Shown: one piece after another, positions 20,147 through 27,786 of the stretch
Position numbering within the stretch: position 1 is the stretch's first letter
Layout: the number at the start of each line of letters is the position of its first letter
DNA from: Bacteroidales bacterium
Lineage (GTDB): Bacteria > Bacteroidota > Bacteroidia > Bacteroidales > UBA10428
DNA length: 46,170 nt
Assembly: GCA_016936215.1 (NCBI GenBank)
Contig: JAFGPL010000167.1
Span: forward strand, 1 to 46,170
Reading direction: 5' to 3'
The notes under the pieces: model-generated
Database searches by the model: none
What the model was told of the DNA's origin: nothing
Seen by the model: the letters and a program-made list of their open reading frames with translations, nothing else
Made by a program: the position numbers and the translations under genes

Positions 20147-21432
20147 AAACAAAAACCAAAACAGCAATTGTGATAACAGCTTGTCTTATCATAATCTTTT
20201 ACATTGCCAGGCCCGACAGAATAAATGATTGCAGGAATGAAGCCCAGGGTTCTTCAATGAAAAAAGAACTCCCCGTTTCAGGTTTCAGGAAAAATGTTAC
20301 GTTTATCCTGGGAGAAGACAGAGAGAAAGACAATCCATACTATACAGAGGCAGAGAATTATTACTTGTACAACAAAGATGACAAGACCAACGATGTGGTG
20401 ACAGGACTGAAATGCCTTGCAGAGGTATCGAAATACCTGAAGGATAATCCTCCGGAAAATCAATTACCCTGGGGAACGATTAACCTGGTTTCTCACGGTA
20501 ACCAGTGGATAGGTTTGAGTGTCCAAATTGAGCCTGGTACCGGCAGGACAACAGCCGAAAGGCTCGAAGCTTATATGGCAAATGATGCCTTAAAGCCTCT
20601 GCCCGATAAAATTGTTGATGGCCGCACAATTATTTTGATTCATGGTTGTGGTATCGGGAACAACCAATGCCTGATCGAGAGTATCGCGAAGTTTTTTCGA
20701 AGCGACAGTTCAGCGCCTGTTGTCAGGGCTTCAAGATTGTTTGAATATTATACATCACTCAAAAAAGACGGCAAAGTAATAGCTACACAAAGGTATTTTG
20801 CAAAGGCATGGATGACAACCTATAAAATGGGTTACCTGCCGGACACGGATGAAATCATATCTGATTTTGCTGAAAAATATCCGGATGCCACTGTTAACTG
20901 GCAATATGCGCTATCGAAAACATGTCCTTCATGGGCGGGTGATCTGTACCATTATACCTTCGAAGTGCCCGTAAAATGGGTTATAAATATTAACAAGGCT
21001 GACAGCCTGCCGGATTTCTCGAGCCAGAAAAACCGGTGCAACTGGGCCAAAAAGCAGAAAGAAATTGCCAATCAGTTGGAAAAGCTTGAAATACCTGCAG
21101 AAAAATTCAACTGGTGGATTAGAAAAGTATATGTCAACAATACCGATGGCATCAGGTCGCAAGCCTTGTGGGTTAAAGGATATGCTACAATTGTATGTAT
21201 AGTAATGCCCCTAACCGACGAGAAACATAACATTTCTAACCTGCCTCAGCCTTTTTGTCCTGATGTATATGATAACCGGTACTTTTATACATTCTGCCAC
21301 CACTTTAACAAAAATTATGTTGAAGTTAACAATGCACCATTGTTTAAGTCCGCCTTCCCTGACAACGTTTTTTATAATACATCCTTATCAGGTGATGAAG
21401 ATGAACTGGCAAAAGAAATGCTGAAAAGGTAG
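20143..21432 (+). CDS. Exported protein with caspase/DUF4347-like His-Cys layout
   Basis: A 429-residue protein of no recognised family. An N-terminal hydrophobic stretch (residues 8-23, AIVITACLIIIFYIA) is a membrane anchor or signal peptide. Two elements stand out: a hydrophobic strand ending in His-Gly (INLVSHGNQ, H118-G119) and, 51 residues later, a second strand ending in Gly-Cys-Gly (TIILIHGCGIGNN, C169). That order and spacing match the catalytic dyad of clan CD peptidases (caspases, gingipains, CHAT) and the DUF4347 family. The C-terminal half is rich in aromatic residues with no clear domain. It follows the VIT-VWA gene by 168 bp on the same strand. Peptidase activity is inference; a secreted enzyme without the dyad function is possible. 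Confidence 0.6.
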   Translation: MKTKTKTAIVITACLIIIFYIARPDRINDCRNEAQGSSMKKELPVSGFRKNVTFILGEDREKDNPYYTEAENYYLYNKDDKTNDVVTGLKCLAEVSKYLKDNPPENQLPWGTINLVSHGNQWIGLSVQIEPGTGRTTAERLEAYMANDALKPLPDKIVDGRTIILIHGCGIGNNQCLIESIAKFFRSDSSAPVVRASRLFEYYTSLKKDGKVIATQRYFAKAWMTTYKMGYLPDTDEIISDFAEKYPDATVNWQYALSKTCPSWAGDLYHYTFEVPVKWVININKADSLPDFSSQKNRCNWAKKQKEIANQLEKLEIPAEKFNWWIRKVYVNNTDGIRSQALWVKGYATIVCIVMPLTDEKHNISNLPQPFCPDVYDNRYFYTFCHHFNKNYVEVNNAPLFKSAFPDNVFYNTSLSGDEDELAKEMLKR

Positions 21433-21584
21433 CTGAATGTTGTTTTATTGTATATACCATACATGGTCATGATGTCTCATCAACAATTACGTTTCTTGCA
21501 TTATTGGCTTTATTATTAATTGATTAGTAAAACTTAAATTTACCGGCAGGCAAACATTAGGAAAATTTTTCAAAAAAAATATTA

Positions 21585-21653
21585 TATCGTACGCGATATA
21601 ATATATTTTTTATATATTTGTATCGTGTACGATATAATCATATACGATGTATA
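21585..21653. promoter_or_regulatory. Operator cluster and promoter of the peroxidase/OhrR-like genes
   Basis: Two related palindromes fit TATCGTnnnCGATA: TATCGTACGCGATA (21585-21598, within a longer symmetric ATTATATCG...CGATATAAT) and TATCGTGTACGATA (21621-21634), 36 bp apart. A third shorter one is TATACGATGTATA (21641-21653). A consensus -7 box TATATTTG (21613-21620) lies between the first two, so the second palindrome would cover the transcription start. The likely binder is the OhrR-like MarR protein encoded downstream, which would repress both genes until oxidised. Confidence 0.6.
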
Positions 21654-21688
21654 ATTTTTTGAATTTCTTAAATAAATATATAGACATC

Positions 21689-22171
21689 ATGAAACAGACA
21701 TTTTATCAATTCTCAGCAAAAAGCCTTCAGGGAAAGGAAATATCAATGGATTCGTTCAAAGGGAAGACAGTTCTGGTAGTGAATACAGCAAGCAAGTGCG
21801 GATTATCACCCCAGTTCGCCAGTTTGGAAAAGCTTTACAGGGAATATAAGGATAAAGGACTGGTGGTCCTGGGATTTCCCAGTAACCAGTTTGCAAACCA
21901 GGAGCCCGGTGATGAAAAATCAATTTCTGAAAACTGCTTATTGAATTACGGGGTTACATTTCCCATGTTCTCAAAAATTGATGTAAACGGTGAAAATGCA
22001 CATCCGGTATACAAATACCTGAAAAATGAACTTGGCGGAATATTAGGAAGCAATATTAAATGGAACTTTACCAAGTTTCTGATTGATGCAAGCGGTCAAC
22101 CGGTTAAAAGGTTTTCACCGCTTACAACTCCTGAAAAAATTGAAAAATATCTCAAAAAGTTTTTAAATTGA
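21689..22171 (+). CDS. gpx: Glutathione peroxidase family (thiol peroxidase)
   Basis: Reduces hydrogen peroxide or lipid hydroperoxides, in bacteria usually with thioredoxin. From the ATG at 21689 it has 160 residues, the family's usual length. An upstream in-frame ATG at 21647 would add a 14-residue non-homologous leader and lies inside an operator, so it is rejected. The catalytic cysteine is C37 (NTASKCGLSPQ), the partner glutamine Q67 (GFPSNQFANQEPG) and the tryptophan W125 (IKWNFTKFL). A second cysteine, C83 (ENCLLNYGVTFPMF), sits where the resolving cysteine of thioredoxin-dependent enzymes occurs. No signal peptide, so cytoplasmic. Operator-like palindromes precede it and a MarR gene follows after 85 bp. 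Confidence 0.93.
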   Translation: MKQTFYQFSAKSLQGKEISMDSFKGKTVLVVNTASKCGLSPQFASLEKLYREYKDKGLVVLGFPSNQFANQEPGDEKSISENCLLNYGVTFPMFSKIDVNGENAHPVYKYLKNELGGILGSNIKWNFTKFLIDASGQPVKRFSPLTTPEKIEKYLKKFLN

Positions 22172-22256
22172 AACATTTTTAAGGGTGCATTGTATGGATA
22201 CCAGGTAAATATTTATCTGACCTGCAATGCACTCACAATTAAAAATTCTTTTTAAC

Positions 22257-22706
22257 ATGGCATACGAACAACTAAAACTTGAGAACCAACTTTGTTTCCC
22301 GGTTTACGCGGCTTCAAGGCTTATCATAAGGGAGTACCAGCCTTACCTTGACAAACTGGGCATAACTTATCCACAGTACCTGGTGCTTATGGTTTTATGG
22401 GAAACAGACGGGCTTACAGTAAATGAAATCTCCCACAAGCTTATTTTGAACACCAATACAGTAACCCCGCTGTTGAAGAGAATGGAGTCAATGGGTATCA
22501 TCCGAAGGCAGCGATCGGGAAGCGATGAACGCCGGGTGCTTATTCATCTCACCGAAAAGGGAAAAACCCTTAGGGAAGCTGCAGCCTCTATACCGGAAAA
22601 CCTTGTAGCTCAAATAAGTTCAGGGGACATGAGTTTTGAAGACCTAAAAGATTTAAAATCCAAGCTCTACAACATTATTCATTTTCTTTTGGATAAAAAT
22701 CACTGA
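22257..22706 (+). CDS. ohrR: MarR family regulator, OhrR-like peroxide sensor
   Basis: A 149-residue winged-helix repressor. The sequence LKLENQLCFPVYAASR has the N-terminal redox cysteine (C13) placed as in OhrR proteins, where oxidation by organic hydroperoxide releases DNA. YPQYLVLMVLWE is also an OhrR-type block, and the recognition helix and wing are in NTNTVTPLLKRMESMG and RQRSGSDERRVLIHLTEKG. An earlier in-frame ATG at 22227 adds ten residues and lies in an inverted-repeat arm; the ATG at 22257 matches family starts. The target is probably the palindrome cluster before the peroxidase gene. Assignment to OhrR rather than another MarR is based on the cysteine and context. Confidence 0.82.
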   Translation: MAYEQLKLENQLCFPVYAASRLIIREYQPYLDKLGITYPQYLVLMVLWETDGLTVNEISHKLILNTNTVTPLLKRMESMGIIRRQRSGSDERRVLIHLTEKGKTLREAAASIPENLVAQISSGDMSFEDLKDLKSKLYNIIHFLLDKNH

Positions 22707-22750
22707 ATTAAACAGTCACAAATGTTTTGAGTTGAGCTTACATTCAAATT

Positions 22751-23611
22751 TTAATGGAAACGATAACTTAATCCCGTGCCAAAAAAATAATCTGCCGCTT
22801 TTTTGGTTATCTCTTTTCCCATCGAGATATCAAACTGGAGATCAGGAAGTAACAGATAAGTAAACCCGGCATCGGCAAAATATTCAGGAGTGCCCTTTTC
22901 ATAGATTGTTCCATAACTTTCAATAAACATACCAAGTTTATCAGAAATTTCAATTCCTGTTGCCAGTGAATAAAAATATCCGGGAATAGCAGATTCACCG
23001 TCAAATTCAACTCCCAGGTTATAACCTATCGAGAAAATATCCGATAAGGTATGTGAAAAGGCAAACCTTAAGTTCACGGCCGAATGCGCAGGCTTATAAT
23101 CTTTACCGGCAGTAAAAGGAATTACTATTCCTCCTAAAAATGCAATTTCAGGGAGCCATTTTCGCTCATCCGTAATTTTTACCTTAAATCCTGTGTATAA
23201 AGGGCTTAAACCTTTTGTTGTAACGGCCGAATCGGAATGAACCGGTTCAAACCTGTCTTTTTGATAACCCAACCCCGCACGTAATTCGAAGTTGCTGAGT
23301 AAACCAAACCTCAAAAGCGTGGTATTCATGGTATAAGATTCAATACTGAAGGCTTCTGTATTATTGTGTTCAAATGCAAAGCCGGTCTCAATCTGAATGT
23401 GTGCTGCAGGAACAATAGCAGAAGATTCGGTCTGGTCAGGCCTGTCTGTTATCAATTCAGACCCGTTGTTCTGGGTGTATCCTGGATATGCTGTAATATG
23501 TAATAAAAAAATAATCATTGATTTTATAAGGAGTGTTATTCCTAAATGACCTCTGTATCTTCCGGGCCGAAAAAAAATGTTTGCTCCGAATAATCTTTCT
23601 AAAATTTTCAT
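22751..23611 (-). CDS. Predicted outer-membrane beta-barrel, phenol MetA-pathway/transporter-like
   Basis: A 286-residue exported protein resembling the Bacteroidota 'transporter' family related to the MetA-pathway phenol-degradation proteins. After a signal segment (about residues 28-46, LIKSMIIFLLHITAYPGYTQ) comes the hallmark ITDRPDQTESSAIVP, then alternating beta strands (TLLRFGLLSNFELRAGLGYQ, GFKVKITDE) and a C-terminal strand ending in Phe-His (FGTGLSYRFH), typical of barrels. An internal Met at codon 32 could be the true start, as the first 31 residues are unusually basic. It is convergent with the OhrR-like gene (44-bp gap) and divergent from etfB. Substrate is unknown. Confidence 0.72.
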   Translation of the reverse strand: MKILERLFGANIFFRPGRYRGHLGITLLIKSMIIFLLHITAYPGYTQNNGSELITDRPDQTESSAIVPAAHIQIETGFAFEHNNTEAFSIESYTMNTTLLRFGLLSNFELRAGLGYQKDRFEPVHSDSAVTTKGLSPLYTGFKVKITDERKWLPEIAFLGGIVIPFTAGKDYKPAHSAVNLRFAFSHTLSDIFSIGYNLGVEFDGESAIPGYFYSLATGIEISDKLGMFIESYGTIYEKGTPEYFADAGFTYLLLPDLQFDISMGKEITKKAADYFFGTGLSYRFH

Positions 23612-23616
23612 TCGTG

Positions 23617-23646
23617 TTGCCGATTAGGTATTTTGTTTTATATTTG
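23617..23646 (+). promoter_or_regulatory. Promoter of the etf/acyl-CoA dehydrogenase operon
   Basis: TTG (23617-23619), a 19-bp spacer and TATATTTG (23639-23646) match the Bacteroidota -33/-7 promoter (TTG-N19-TAnnTTTG) in both boxes and spacing. Transcription would start near 23653 and leave a leader of about 150 nt before etfB. This is the best-formed promoter in the window. Confidence 0.65.
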
Positions 23647-23804
23647 TCCCTTTAAATTTTAATAACAAATACTCTAAAGCACTAATTTTTAAATACTAAG
23701 TCTAATCTGGACAAAAGGTTTCAGATAGTGCAAAAGGTGACATCATGTAAATTTAATTTTTTTACCCGATAAATTGTTTGTTACTAATAATAACTAATAA
23801 ACCC

Positions 23805-24554
23805 ATGAATATTCTGATTTGTTTAAGCAATGTTCCCGACACCACCACCAAAATTAAACTGGTGGACGACAACAAAAACTATGAGAAAACCGGTATTCAG
23901 TGGATCATTAATCCCTGGGATGAACTGGCGTTGACCCGTGCACTTGAGCTCAAGGAAAACGCTGACGCTAAAGTTGAAAAAGTTACCGTAATCACCCTTG
24001 GCGGCAAAGAGGCTGAACCAACGATAAGAAAGGCGCTGGCTATTGGTGCCGACGATGCCATAAGAATAGATGCTGAACCACAGGATGCTTTCTTTGTTGC
24101 CTCGCAACTTGCTGAAGTAATCAAAAAGAACATGTACGACCTTATTCTTTGTGGTATTGAATCGAGTGATTACAATGGTTCTGCCGTAGGCGGTATGCTT
24201 GCCGAACTGCTTGATATTCCATCCGTTTCTGCAGTTTCGATGATAAATATCAATGGCGGGGAAATTTCCATCAACAGGGAAATTGACGGAGGCAAGGAAA
24301 TGGTTTCTGTTCCGGCCCCGCTGGTAACAGTTGTGCAGAAGGGTATTGCCAAAGAACCTCGTATTGCTTCGATGCGCGGTATTATGATGGCCAAGACCAA
24401 ACCGCTGAATGTGGTTCCTGCCGCACCAGTCGAAAGTCTTACGGAGTATGCAGGATTTGAATTGCCGAAGCCCAAAGCGGCATGTAAAATGGTTAGCCCC
24501 GACAATGTAAAAGAGCTGGTTGACTTGCTCCACAACGAAGCAAAGGTAATTTAA
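23805..24554 (+). CDS. etfB: Electron transfer flavoprotein subunit beta
   Basis: The small subunit of ETF, which with EtfA accepts electrons from acyl-CoA dehydrogenase. From the ATG at 23805 it has 249 residues; the ATG at 23778 adds a nine-residue tail unlike the family. Recognisable blocks are MNILICLSNVPDTTTK, INPWDELALTRALELKE, the nucleotide-binding stretch around DLILCGIESSDYNGSAVGGMLAELL, and PRIASMRGIMMAKTKPL. It leads a five-gene operon of etfB, etfA, membrane cytochrome/Fe-S, CCG-domain protein and acyl-CoA dehydrogenase. Confidence 0.96.
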   Translation: MNILICLSNVPDTTTKIKLVDDNKNYEKTGIQWIINPWDELALTRALELKENADAKVEKVTVITLGGKEAEPTIRKALAIGADDAIRIDAEPQDAFFVASQLAEVIKKNMYDLILCGIESSDYNGSAVGGMLAELLDIPSVSAVSMININGGEISINREIDGGKEMVSVPAPLVTVVQKGIAKEPRIASMRGIMMAKTKPLNVVPAAPVESLTEYAGFELPKPKAACKMVSPDNVKELVDLLHNEAKVI

Positions 24555-24595
24555 TGATGAATCGCCAAATTAAAAAAACTTAAAACTTAAAGAAA

Positions 24596-25567
24596 ATGTC
24601 AGTATTAGTATATACCGAAAACTGGGAAGGAAAATTTAAGAAACTCTCTTTTGAACTTGTCTCTTATGCAGGCAAACTGGCAGAAATGCTCGGAACCTCA
24701 GCGGTAGCAGTCTCTGTTGGAAATGTAGCAAATGACGAACTGCAAAAACTTGGTAACTATGGGGCTGCTAAAATTCTGAGTGTTAAAGGGACCGGCCTTG
24801 ATAAACTCGACAACCAGGTATTCACCTCCGTTTTAGCGCAGGCTGCCGCGCAGGAAAATGCTGTTGCAGTGGTTCTTTCAAACAATAATACGGGAAAAGC
24901 GCTGGCGCCCCGATTGTCAGTCAAACTCAGGGCAGGGCTTGTTTCCGGGGTAACACAGCTTCCTTCATCACTCAACCCGTTTACAATTACTAAAAAGGTT
25001 TTTTCTGGCAAAGCTTTTGCCAATGTAGTGGTTAAGACCGAAATAAAAGTGCTTACCCTGGCACAGAACTCATTCGAACTTGTTCAGGTTGAAAACAAAG
25101 CTGTTATTCAGGACTTTAATGCGAATATTGATGCTGGTTTGTTTAAGACAACGGTTAAAGATGTAGAAAAGCAAGCAGGTAAAGTACTCTTAACCGATGC
25201 AGAGATCGTTGTTTCGGGTGGCAGGGGCATGAAATCACCTGACAACTGGGGACCCATTGAGGAACTTGCATCGTTGCTGGGTGGCGCTACTGCCTGCTCA
25301 AGGCCTGTCTCAGATGAAGGATGGAGGCCCCATTCCGAGCATACGGGCCAGACCGGAAAGATTATTGCACCAAATTTATATATCGCAATAGGTATTTCAG
25401 GAGCTATACAGCACCTTGCCGGTGTAAGCTCATCAAAATATATCGTGGCCATTAATAACGACAAAGAAGCGCCAATATTTCAGGCAGCCGATTACGGCAT
25501 CGTGGGTGATGCCCAGAAAATACTGCCCGAGCTCGTTAAAGCCGTGCACGAGGTAAAAGCCTCATAA
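24596..25567 (+). CDS. etfA: Electron transfer flavoprotein subunit alpha
   Basis: The large subunit of ETF, holding FAD in its C-terminal domain. It has 323 residues. The N-terminal alpha/beta domain includes VLSNNNTGKALAPRLSVKLRAGLVSGV; the FAD-binding domain shows the signature GGRGMKSPDNWGPIEELASL, SRPVSDEGWRPHSEHTGQTG, and PNLYIAIGISGAIQHLAGV. It follows etfB by 41 bp and precedes the membrane subunit by 45 bp. Together with the next three genes it defines an acyl-CoA to quinone electron route. There are no ferredoxin or NADH-binding partners that would suggest bifurcating ETF. Confidence 0.97.
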   Translation: MSVLVYTENWEGKFKKLSFELVSYAGKLAEMLGTSAVAVSVGNVANDELQKLGNYGAAKILSVKGTGLDKLDNQVFTSVLAQAAAQENAVAVVLSNNNTGKALAPRLSVKLRAGLVSGVTQLPSSLNPFTITKKVFSGKAFANVVVKTEIKVLTLAQNSFELVQVENKAVIQDFNANIDAGLFKTTVKDVEKQAGKVLLTDAEIVVSGGRGMKSPDNWGPIEELASLLGGATACSRPVSDEGWRPHSEHTGQTGKIIAPNLYIAIGISGAIQHLAGVSSSKYIVAINNDKEAPIFQAADYGIVGDAQKILPELVKAVHEVKAS

Positions 25568-25612
25568 AAACCGGTTCAAGGCTTCCTTGCCACTTAATCA
25601 ATCAATAAAACC

Positions 25613-26905
25613 ATGACAAAGCAAATAGTCTTTATCATTGCACTGTTAGCAACACTTGGTATTTTTACATACACTGTATTAAGGCTCATTTCGTTTTTCA
25701 GGCTTACCAAACCATATCCTGTCAGAGATTTTGGCAAGAGGTTACGGGTTATGCTCAAAGTGGCTTTTGGCCAGACCAAGATTTTCAGGTTTCCGGTAAT
25801 AGGATTTTTACACGCGCTTGTTTTCTGGGGTTTCTGCGTCATCCTTATCGGAAGCATTGAAATGGTTATTGACGGTATTGCCGGTACCGAAAGGGCATTG
25901 GGCTCATTGGGGCTTGTCTACGATATTATTATGGCCTCGGGGGATGTGTTTGCACTGATCATCTTTGTAGCTATCCTTATCTTTTTGTTCAGGAGGATCT
26001 TTTTGCATGTAAAAAGATTTGGTGGTATTGAAATGAAGCACAGCACCCATATTGATGCCAATATTGCATTAACGCTCATCCTTTTACTAATGGTTACGTT
26101 GCTTGGCATGAACACAGCCTATGTTGCCGGAAACCTGCAGGGAGAAATAGCCGGGGTGTACCCTGTAAGCAATATACTTGCAGGTCTTTTGAAAAATTTT
26201 AATAGTCCGGCAGTTCACCTGATACACGAGGTAAACTGGTGGGGGCATATACTGCTCATTTTCTTTTTTGCCAACTATTTGCCCTATTCAAAACATTTCC
26301 ACGTGTTTATGTCGGTACCCAACGTTTTCTTGAGCCGGCTTGAACCGCTTGGAAAACTTCCGAATATGGACAGCATCACAGCAGAGGTTAAGTCAATGCT
26401 TAACCCGGATACGGCATTTGCTGAACCTTCTGGCGATACGCAGCCAATTGGCCGGTTTGGTGTAAAAGACGTGGAAGACATTACATGGAAAAATTATTTC
26501 GATTCGCTGGCCTGTACACAGTGCGGAAGGTGTACCTCTGTTTGTCCGGCCAACATAACCGGTAAAATGCTATCGCCCAGGAAAATTATTATGGATGTTC
26601 GTGCCAGGATGAATGAAAAAGGGCCGGGACTGGTGAAAAACGGAAAAGATTATTCCGATAATAAATCACTGTTAAAGGACTACATTACTGCAGAAGAGCT
26701 TTGGGCATGCACTACCTGCAATGCATGTGCACAGGAGTGCCCGATCAATATAAACCACCCTACGCTTATTGTTGAGATGAGACGCTACCTGGTAATGGAG
26801 GAAGCAGCAGCTCCCGGTGAACTGAATGCAATATTTACAAATATTGAAAATAACGGGGCCCCATGGCAGTTTTCACCGGAAGACCGCTTAAACTGGGTGG
26901 AATAA
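25613..26905 (+). CDS. Membrane cytochrome b/ferredoxin subunit of an ETF:quinone oxidoreductase (EMO-like)
   Basis: A 430-residue fusion of a NarI/HdrE-like haem b membrane domain with a two-cluster ferredoxin domain. About five membrane helices occupy residues 5-255, with candidate haem ligands in FLHALVFWGFC and HLIHEVNWWGHILL. Two [4Fe-4S] motifs follow: CTQCGRCTSVCP from C301 and CTTCNACAQECP from C366. In other bacteria such a protein joined to CCG domains forms the ETF:(methyl)menaquinone oxidoreductase; here the CCG part is a separate gene 45 bp downstream. It would take electrons from ETF to the quinone pool. No NADH or formate subunit is nearby, supporting ETF as donor. Confidence 0.85.
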   Translation: MTKQIVFIIALLATLGIFTYTVLRLISFFRLTKPYPVRDFGKRLRVMLKVAFGQTKIFRFPVIGFLHALVFWGFCVILIGSIEMVIDGIAGTERALGSLGLVYDIIMASGDVFALIIFVAILIFLFRRIFLHVKRFGGIEMKHSTHIDANIALTLILLLMVTLLGMNTAYVAGNLQGEIAGVYPVSNILAGLLKNFNSPAVHLIHEVNWWGHILLIFFFANYLPYSKHFHVFMSVPNVFLSRLEPLGKLPNMDSITAEVKSMLNPDTAFAEPSGDTQPIGRFGVKDVEDITWKNYFDSLACTQCGRCTSVCPANITGKMLSPRKIIMDVRARMNEKGPGLVKNGKDYSDNKSLLKDYITAEELWACTTCNACAQECPININHPTLIVEMRRYLVMEEAAAPGELNAIFTNIENNGAPWQFSPEDRLNWVE

Positions 26906-26950
26906 TCTTTATTGTAAACATACCGATGACTCTAAACAAAAAGTAAACTT

Positions 26951-27748
26951 ATGTCAGCTTCAGGGAAATTGCAAGTGCCTGTAATGGCCGATTTACACGC
27001 TCAGGGGAAAAAACCCGAATACCTTTTCTGGGTGGGTTGCGCCGGGGCTTTTGACGACAGGTACAAAAAAGTAACCAGGGCATTTGCCAAAATTCTTAAC
27101 TATTTAAAAATAGACTATGCCGTACTTGGTAAAGAAGAATCATGCACCGGTGACCCGGCCCGCAGGGCAGGCAATGAAATGCTTTTTCAAATGCAGGCGC
27201 TTAACAATATTAGTGTGCTCGACGGTTATGGTGTAAAAAAAATCATAACCATCTGCCCGCATTGCTATAACATCTTAAAAAATGAATATCCCGATCTGGG
27301 TGGTAACTACGAAGTGATCAATTACACACAAATACTACAGGAAAATATTCAAAACGGGAACCTGAAACTGAATTCAGACCTGTTTAACAAATCGAAAATT
27401 ACCTATCACGACCCTTGTTACCTTGGGCGTGCAAATGGTATTTATGACCGCCCCAGGGATATCCTTCATGCTATTCCTTCTGAAAAGGTTGAAATGAAAA
27501 GAAACAGAAGTTTTGCTTTATGCTGTGGTGCCGGAGGCGGGCAAATGTTCAAGGAAGCAGAAAAAGGAAATAAAGAAGTATTTATAGAGAGAATAGAAGA
27601 TGCCATTGAAACAGGGGCAGATATTGTTGCTACCGCCTGTCCTTTCTGCATGACCATGATGACAGACGGTATTAAATATAAGAATAAGGAAGAACAGATG
27701 AAAAACCTTGACCTGGCAGAATTGGTGGCCATGTCGCTAAACCTGTAA
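26951..27748 (+). CDS. CCG-domain Fe-S oxidoreductase subunit (HdrB/D-like)
   Basis: A 265-residue soluble subunit with two CCG-type cysteine domains, expected to bind [4Fe-4S] clusters. The first domain has C30 (WVGCAGAFDD) and a degenerate Cys-Thr-Gly at C65-G67 in place of Cys-Cys-Gly; the second is complete, C156 (HDPCYLGR) and Cys191-Cys192-Gly193 (ALCCGAGGG), followed by ACPFCMTMM near residue 235. It is the split-off partner of the membrane subunit encoded just upstream. It probably sits on the cytoplasmic side, receiving electrons from reduced ETF. Whether the degenerate first domain holds a cluster cannot be told. Confidence 0.88.
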   Translation: MSASGKLQVPVMADLHAQGKKPEYLFWVGCAGAFDDRYKKVTRAFAKILNYLKIDYAVLGKEESCTGDPARRAGNEMLFQMQALNNISVLDGYGVKKIITICPHCYNILKNEYPDLGGNYEVINYTQILQENIQNGNLKLNSDLFNKSKITYHDPCYLGRANGIYDRPRDILHAIPSEKVEMKRNRSFALCCGAGGGQMFKEAEKGNKEVFIERIEDAIETGADIVATACPFCMTMMTDGIKYKNKEEQMKNLDLAELVAMSLNL

Positions 27749-27786
27749 CATATTACAAAATCCTAATATTATTTAAATTTTTGAAG

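Noticed and set aside
22185-22232. Inverted repeat GTGCATTG/CAATGCAC upstream of the OhrR-like gene
   Set aside because: Only 8 bp with a 32-base spacer; could be chance. The better candidate operators are before the peroxidase gene.
23778-23804. Upstream ATG for etfB
   Set aside because: It adds nine hydrophobic residues not found in the family; the start at 23805 gives the normal N-terminus.
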